Assembly: GCA_903862245.1 (NCBI GenBank)
Contig: CAIOXL010000016.1
Span: 1-64,000, forward strand
Length of the DNA stretch: 64,000 nt
Direction of reading: 5' to 3'
From: an uncultured Geobacteraceae bacterium
GTDB lineage: Bacteria; Desulfobacterota; Desulfuromonadia; Geobacterales; Pseudopelobacteraceae
The notes below the pieces were generated by a model. That model ran no database searches. It had not been told where the DNA came from and was given only the letters and a program-made list of their open reading frames with translations. Position numbers and translations under genes: made by a program. How positions within the stretch are numbered: position 1 is the stretch's first letter; every line of letters starts with the position of its first letter. Below, piece after piece: positions 60,275-64,000 of this stretch.

Positions 60275-61063
60275 TCAGTGTTCCGGTGTGGTGATACCCC
60301 TGGGGGCGCGCCGCCCTTCGATCGCCTTGCGGGAAAGACGGCGAATTTCTGCCGGATCAGCGTCATAGGTGATTTTTCCTTCGTGAACGATTGAAATCTT
60401 CCCGGTTTCCTCCGACACAACCAGAACCAGAACATCGGTCTGTTCTGATATGCCGAGCGCGGCACGGTGGCGGGTGCCAAAGCTCTTGGCAATGTCCGGG
60501 TTCTGTGAAAGGGGCAGGATGCAGCCGGCGGAGATAATCTTGTCCCGCTGGATAATAACCGCTCCGTCATGGATCGGTGAATAGGGGAGAAAAATAGAGG
60601 TGAGCAGTTCGCTGGTCACCTTGGCATCAATATCGGTGCCGACCTGAACCAGGTGATCAATGGACATCTGGCGGATGATGACAATGAGGGCGCCGATCCT
60701 TCGTTCGGCAAGTTCATACAGCCCTTTGGACAGCTCATCAACGGTTGACGTCAGGTCAAGACCGGCACTGTCACCCGGATGGTGACGCTTCCAGAAGGAG
60801 AAAAGAGCCCGTTTTATATCACTTTGAAAGATGACTGCCGCAATAACCGGTAGAGAGGAAAGGAGCAGGTGGAAAAAGGAAGAGGTGGAGGAAAGACCGA
60901 ATGAGCCTGTACCAAACTCCGCCAGATACAGTGCGGTAGTAAGTGCAAGGAGACGGAGAGCAGCTTCTTTTTTGAGAATCAGCGAACAGCCGTAGACGAG
61001 AGCGACAACAAGAAGCCTGTCAAACAGGGCAAGCAGGGTAACACTGTCGAAAACTGGAGCCAT
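60275..61063 (-). CDS. cdaA: diadenylate cyclase CdaA
   Basis: Makes cyclic di-AMP from two ATP. The 262-residue protein has three hydrophobic helices in the first 80 residues and the DAC domain (about 110-235) with catalytic DGA (166-168) in PIHDGAVI and GTRHR (196-200). The N-terminal membrane part and length fit CdaA rather than DisA. It lies between folP and glmM, as in the conserved cdaA-glmM arrangement, but without the regulator CdaR. Confidence 0.93.
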   Translation of the reverse strand: MAPVFDSVTLLALFDRLLVVALVYGCSLILKKEAALRLLALTTALYLAEFGTGSFGLSSTSSFFHLLLSSLPVIAAVIFQSDIKRALFSFWKRHHPGDSAGLDLTSTVDELSKGLYELAERRIGALIVIIRQMSIDHLVQVGTDIDAKVTSELLTSIFLPYSPIHDGAVIIQRDKIISAGCILPLSQNPDIAKSFGTRHRAALGISEQTDVLVLVVSEETGKISIVHEGKITYDADPAEIRRLSRKAIEGRRAPRGITTPEH

Positions 61064-61095
61064 ACTTCCCCTTTGAAATTGGTGTTCAGCTGCAT

Positions 61096-62301
61096 TCAGC
61101 TTTGCATAACAGCATGCGCCATATCGGCCACATCACGCATCGCCCGGACATCATGCACACGGAGGATGGACGCGCCATGGGAGACAGAAAGGGCAACAGC
61201 TGCGGCTGTTCCGAAGAGGCGGTCATCGGTCTGTTCCCGTCCCAGAACCGTACCGATGAATGACTTGCGGGACGGCCCGATCATAACCGGCAGACCGAAA
61301 CCGGATAACTCCGCCAGACGCCGCACCAGTTCCAAATTACCTGACGCGCTCTTGCCGAAGCCGATACCCGGGTCAAGGGCGATGCAGGAATCAGCGACAC
61401 CGGCTTCCCGTGCCCGCTCCAGCGAGCTGTTCAGACCGGCTGTTATGTCAGCCATCAGGTCATCATACCCGGTATCCTGCTGCATATTCTCCGGTCTGCC
61501 CCTGGTGTGCATCAGCACAACACCGGCTCCGCTCTCTGCTGCCAATCCGGCCATGTGCGGATCAAAATTACAGCCGCTGATATCGTTTATGATTTCCGCA
61601 CCCGCCGCAAGAGCCCGCGCGGCAACGGCACTTTTCCAGGTATCAACAGAGATGGCACACGACAGGGTTCCGGCAAGCCGTTCAATAACCGGCATGATAC
61701 GCCTCAGTTCCTCATCGGCCGGCACTGCGGCTGCACCGGGGCGGGTACTTTCACCGCCGATATCAATGATGTCCGCGCCTTCCGACTCCATCTGCAGCGC
61801 CTTTTCACACGCCCGGTCCGGGTCGCTGCAGCGCCCGCCATCGGAAAACGAATCCGGGGTGAGGTTCAGAATCCCCATAATCAACGGGCGCCGAAGCGAC
61901 AGCAGGCGCCGTGATGTTTTCCACCCGGAAGGGACTGAGTCAGCCCGCGCCAGCAGCAGCTGGAGCTCACCGGCCAGTTCCGGCAACCCGAACGGTTGCG
62001 CTTTGAGCTTCCGGCAGAGCCGTGCCAGCTGTTTTGCCGTGCCGATCAAAATACAATCGGTCCGGTCAATGCTGCAGGCAACGGTACCTCTGGCGACGGC
62101 GGCATCCCCCCCCAGAGAAAGCATCTCCTGTTTGAGAATATTGGCCTGCCGGCATTCCAGCCGGGACAGGGCAACGCAGAGCGTCGCCATCTTGGAAGAC
62201 ATCTCAACGATGCCGCAGCGGTCGACCCCGATACGTTCCAGTTCACGCTCGGCATGGCCGGGCGTGGCAACTGAAAGTAACCGGGGGGCAAAGCGTGCCA
62301 T
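61096..62301 (-). CDS. folP: dihydropteroate synthase with N-terminal extension
   Basis: Joins p-aminobenzoate to the pterin pyrophosphate in folate synthesis. The catalytic TIM barrel runs from about residue 138 to the end, with IMGILNLTPDSFSDGG, IDIGGESTRPGA, DVDTW-like SVDTWK, and LIGTS-related MIGPSRKSFIG. The first 135 residues are an extra domain not found in E. coli FolP (282 residues) and without a motif I can name. It begins two bases after the ftsH stop. Confidence 0.93.
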   Translation of the reverse strand: MARFAPRLLSVATPGHAERELERIGVDRCGIVEMSSKMATLCVALSRLECRQANILKQEMLSLGGDAAVARGTVACSIDRTDCILIGTAKQLARLCRKLKAQPFGLPELAGELQLLLARADSVPSGWKTSRRLLSLRRPLIMGILNLTPDSFSDGGRCSDPDRACEKALQMESEGADIIDIGGESTRPGAAAVPADEELRRIMPVIERLAGTLSCAISVDTWKSAVAARALAAGAEIINDISGCNFDPHMAGLAAESGAGVVLMHTRGRPENMQQDTGYDDLMADITAGLNSSLERAREAGVADSCIALDPGIGFGKSASGNLELVRRLAELSGFGLPVMIGPSRKSFIGTVLGREQTDDRLFGTAAAVALSVSHGASILRVHDVRAMRDVADMAHAVMQS

Positions 62302-62303
62302 GA

Positions 62304-64000
62304 TTACGCTTGTATGTCGGTGTCTGCCGCTGCCGGTTCAACCGGTTGCGACACAGCCGGTTCCGGAGTGACCAGCGAGCCAGAGGCGATAATTTCATCA
62401 ACCTGGTCACCGGTCAGATTTTCTTTCTCGATCAGACACTCGGAAAGGTTGTGGAGCGTCGTGACATTGTCGCGCAGCAGACCGAGGGCGCGCTCATAGG
62501 ATTCATCAACGATGCGTTTGATTTCGTCATCAATGTGCTCGGCGGTCTTTTCACTGAAATTTTTGTGCATGGCCATCTCGCGGCCAAGGAAAATTGATTC
62601 GTCTTTCTTGCCGAACGACAGCGGCCCCATTTTGTCGCTCATACCCCATTCACAGACCATCTTGCGGGCCATATCCGTAGCGCGCTCGATATCGTTGCCG
62701 GCTCCGGTGGTAAAGGTACTGAAAATCAGATTTTCTGCGGCCCGTCCCCCCATGAGGACAGCAATACGTGCCAGCAGGGATTCGCGCGAATAGCTGTGTT
62801 TGTCTTCGATCGGAAGCTGCATGGTAACGCCAAGCGCCCTGCCACGGGGAATAATGGACACCTTGTGAATCGGGTCGGTGCCGGGAATCATCTTGGCCAC
62901 CAGGGTATGTCCCGCTTCATGGTAGGCGGTACTCTTTTTCTCCTCATCGGAGATCACCATGCTGCGACGTTCAACACCCATCAGCACCTTGTCCTTGGCG
63001 CTGTCAAAGTCACTCGGTTCGGCAACGGTTTTATTCAGGCGCGCTGCCAGCAGGGCCGCTTCATTAACCAGGTTGGCCAGGTCGGCGCCGGAGAAACCGG
63101 GCGTACCACGGGCGATCAGCGCCAGATCAACCTCAGGTGACAGCGGTACCTTTTTGGAGTGAACCTTCAGAATCATTTCGCGCCCCTTGACATCAGGACG
63201 GGGGACGACTACCTGGCGGTCAAAACGGCCCGGGCGGAGCAGTGCCGGATCAAGAACGTCAGGGCGGTTTGTTGCGGCGATCAGGATAACCCCTTCATTG
63301 GATTCAAAACCATCCATCTCCACCAGCAACTGGTTGAGGGTCTGCTCCCGCTCATCATGCCCTCCTCCCATGCCGGCACCACGGTGACGGCCGACCGCAT
63401 CGATTTCATCAATGAAAATGATGCATGGCGCGCTCTTTTTCCCCTGCAGAAACAGGTCGCGCACCCGGCTGGCACCAACACCGACAAACATCTCCACAAA
63501 ATCTGATCCGGAGATGGAAAAGAACGGCACGCCCGCTTCACCGGCAACAGCACGGGCAAGAAGCGTTTTTCCGGTTCCCGGAGGTCCCACCAGCAGCACC
63601 CCTTTGGGAATTTTCCCCCCCAGTGCCGTGAACTTCTTCGGCTCTTTCAGAAAGGCGATAATCTCTTCCAGCTCTTCCTTGGCTTCTTCAATACCGGCAA
63701 CATCTTCAAAGGTGATCTTCCCCTGAGACTCGGTCAAAAGCTTGGCGCGGCTCTTGCCGAAAGACATGGCCTTCCCGCCCCCCATCTGCATTTGCCGCAT
63801 GAAGAAGATCCAGACGCCGACGAGCAGAATCAGCGGGAACCAGGAAATAAATATGGAAAACCAGGAGAACTTTTCTTCTTCCGGTTTGGCATTGATGGCA
63901 ACCTTTTTCTCCAGCAGTTTCTTCGTCAGATCAGCGTCGGAATACGGCTTATAGGTATGAAACTCCTTGCCGTCCTTACCGTCGAATTTCCCGGAAATAT
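62304..64000 (-). CDS. ftsH: ATP-dependent zinc metalloprotease FtsH (partial, continues past right edge)
   Basis: The main FtsH of the ftsH-folP-cdaA-glmM operon. The frame is open to the end of the window, so the N terminus is missing. Visible are part of the periplasmic segment, the second membrane helix ([16 protein letters not shown]), then [16 protein letters not shown], Walker A GPPGTGKT, Walker B FIDE, RPGRFDR, and the zinc site HEAGH. The C end is Ala/Pro-rich. It differs from the paralogue at 4695-6551 mainly in the periplasmic part and the longer C-terminal tail. Confidence 0.95.
   Translation of the reverse strand, partial: ISGKFDGKDGKEFHTYKPYSDADLTKKLLEKKVAINAKPEEEKFSWFSIFISWFPLILLVGVWIFFMRQMQMGGGKAMSFGKSRAKLLTESQGKITFEDVAGIEEAKEELEEIIAFLKEPKKFTALGGKIPKGVLLVGPPGTGKTLLARAVAGEAGVPFFSISGSDFVEMFVGVGASRVRDLFLQGKKSAPCIIFIDEIDAVGRHRGAGMGGGHDEREQTLNQLLVEMDGFESNEGVILIAATNRPDVLDPALLRPGRFDRQVVVPRPDVKGREMILKVHSKKVPLSPEVDLALIARGTPGFSGADLANLVNEAALLAARLNKTVAEPSDFDSAKDKVLMGVERRSMVISDEEKKSTAYHEAGHTLVAKMIPGTDPIHKVSIIPRGRALGVTMQLPIEDKHSYSRESLLARIAVLMGGRAAENLIFSTFTTGAGNDIERATDMARKMVCEWGMSDKMGPLSFGKKDESIFLGREMAMHKNFSEKTAEHIDDEIKRIVDESYERALGLLRDNVTTLHNLSECLIEKENLTGDQVDEIIASGSLVTPEPAVSQPVEPAAADTDIQA

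Noticed and set aside
61073-62371. A 432-codon open frame on the plus strand
   Set aside because: Antisense to folP; Ser/Arg-rich low-complexity translation with no family likeness.

Overview
The window is a gene-dense, wholly chromosomal stretch with about 61 protein genes and three tRNA genes. The gene set points to an anaerobic Desulfuromonadota bacterium of the Geobacter/Pelobacter group: a ferredoxin-linked 2-oxoglutarate oxidoreductase (korDABC) next to malate and isocitrate dehydrogenases, a tungsten-type aldehyde:ferredoxin oxidoreductase, the futalosine-route menaquinone gene mqnA, a PxxKW cysteine-rich protein and a formate-dehydrogenase accessory protein. This placement is inferred from content; no rRNA is present. 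I see no insertion sequence, prophage, CRISPR array or integrase.

Layout. 0.2-6.6 kb: ppk1 (minus), a Rep-type helicase (plus) and a stand-alone ftsH (minus). 6.7-14.1 kb: a plus-strand run of tightly overlapping genes (thioredoxin-fold DUF255 protein, yhbY, gph, aldehyde oxidoreductase, yraN, a split glutamine-dependent NAD synthetase, SUI1-like factor). 14.1-18.2 kb: tRNA-Leu, tig-clpP-clpX, HU, tRNA-Asp, tRNA-Val. 18.2-21.5 kb: a nucleoside-diphosphate-sugar-epimerase-like gene, then yfbR-dgt and a secreted protein on the minus strand. 21.6-25.1 kb: aroF (DAHP synthase, minus) divergent from trpEG. The aroF leader encodes an aromatic-rich peptide followed by a terminator/antiterminator pair, an apparent attenuator. 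25.2-26.0 kb: PxxKW protein and a Nudix hydrolase.

26.0-38.7 kb is a long minus-strand series: RIO kinase, outer-membrane-like protein, radical SAM protein, then aroC-aroK-aroB-TPR-roadblock-aroQ-pepQ-accB-accC-gcvH, a terminator, and tolC-mqnA. The chorismate-making genes here, together with aroF and trpEG, make much of this half of the window an aromatic supply region, and MqnA consumes chorismate. 38.9-46.8 kb is a TCA block (monomeric icd, dimeric icd, mdh, korD-A-B-C) turning isocitrate into succinyl-CoA and malate into oxaloacetate. Its promoter overlaps a perfect 17-bp palindrome. 46.9-51.9 kb: lepA-lepB-aspS-LysM lipoprotein. 52-54 kb: tadA converging on an fdhD-mobA fusion. 54-64 kb: one long minus-strand operon ftsH-folP-cdaA-glmM-pdxJ-acpS-nnrDE-CBS-tsaE-lysC, ending in a strong terminator; ftsH runs off the right edge.

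The most interesting signals are regulatory rather than new enzymes: the aroF aromatic-peptide attenuator, the palindrome at the TCA promoter, and a hairpin that is both terminator-like and masks the aroC ribosome binding site.
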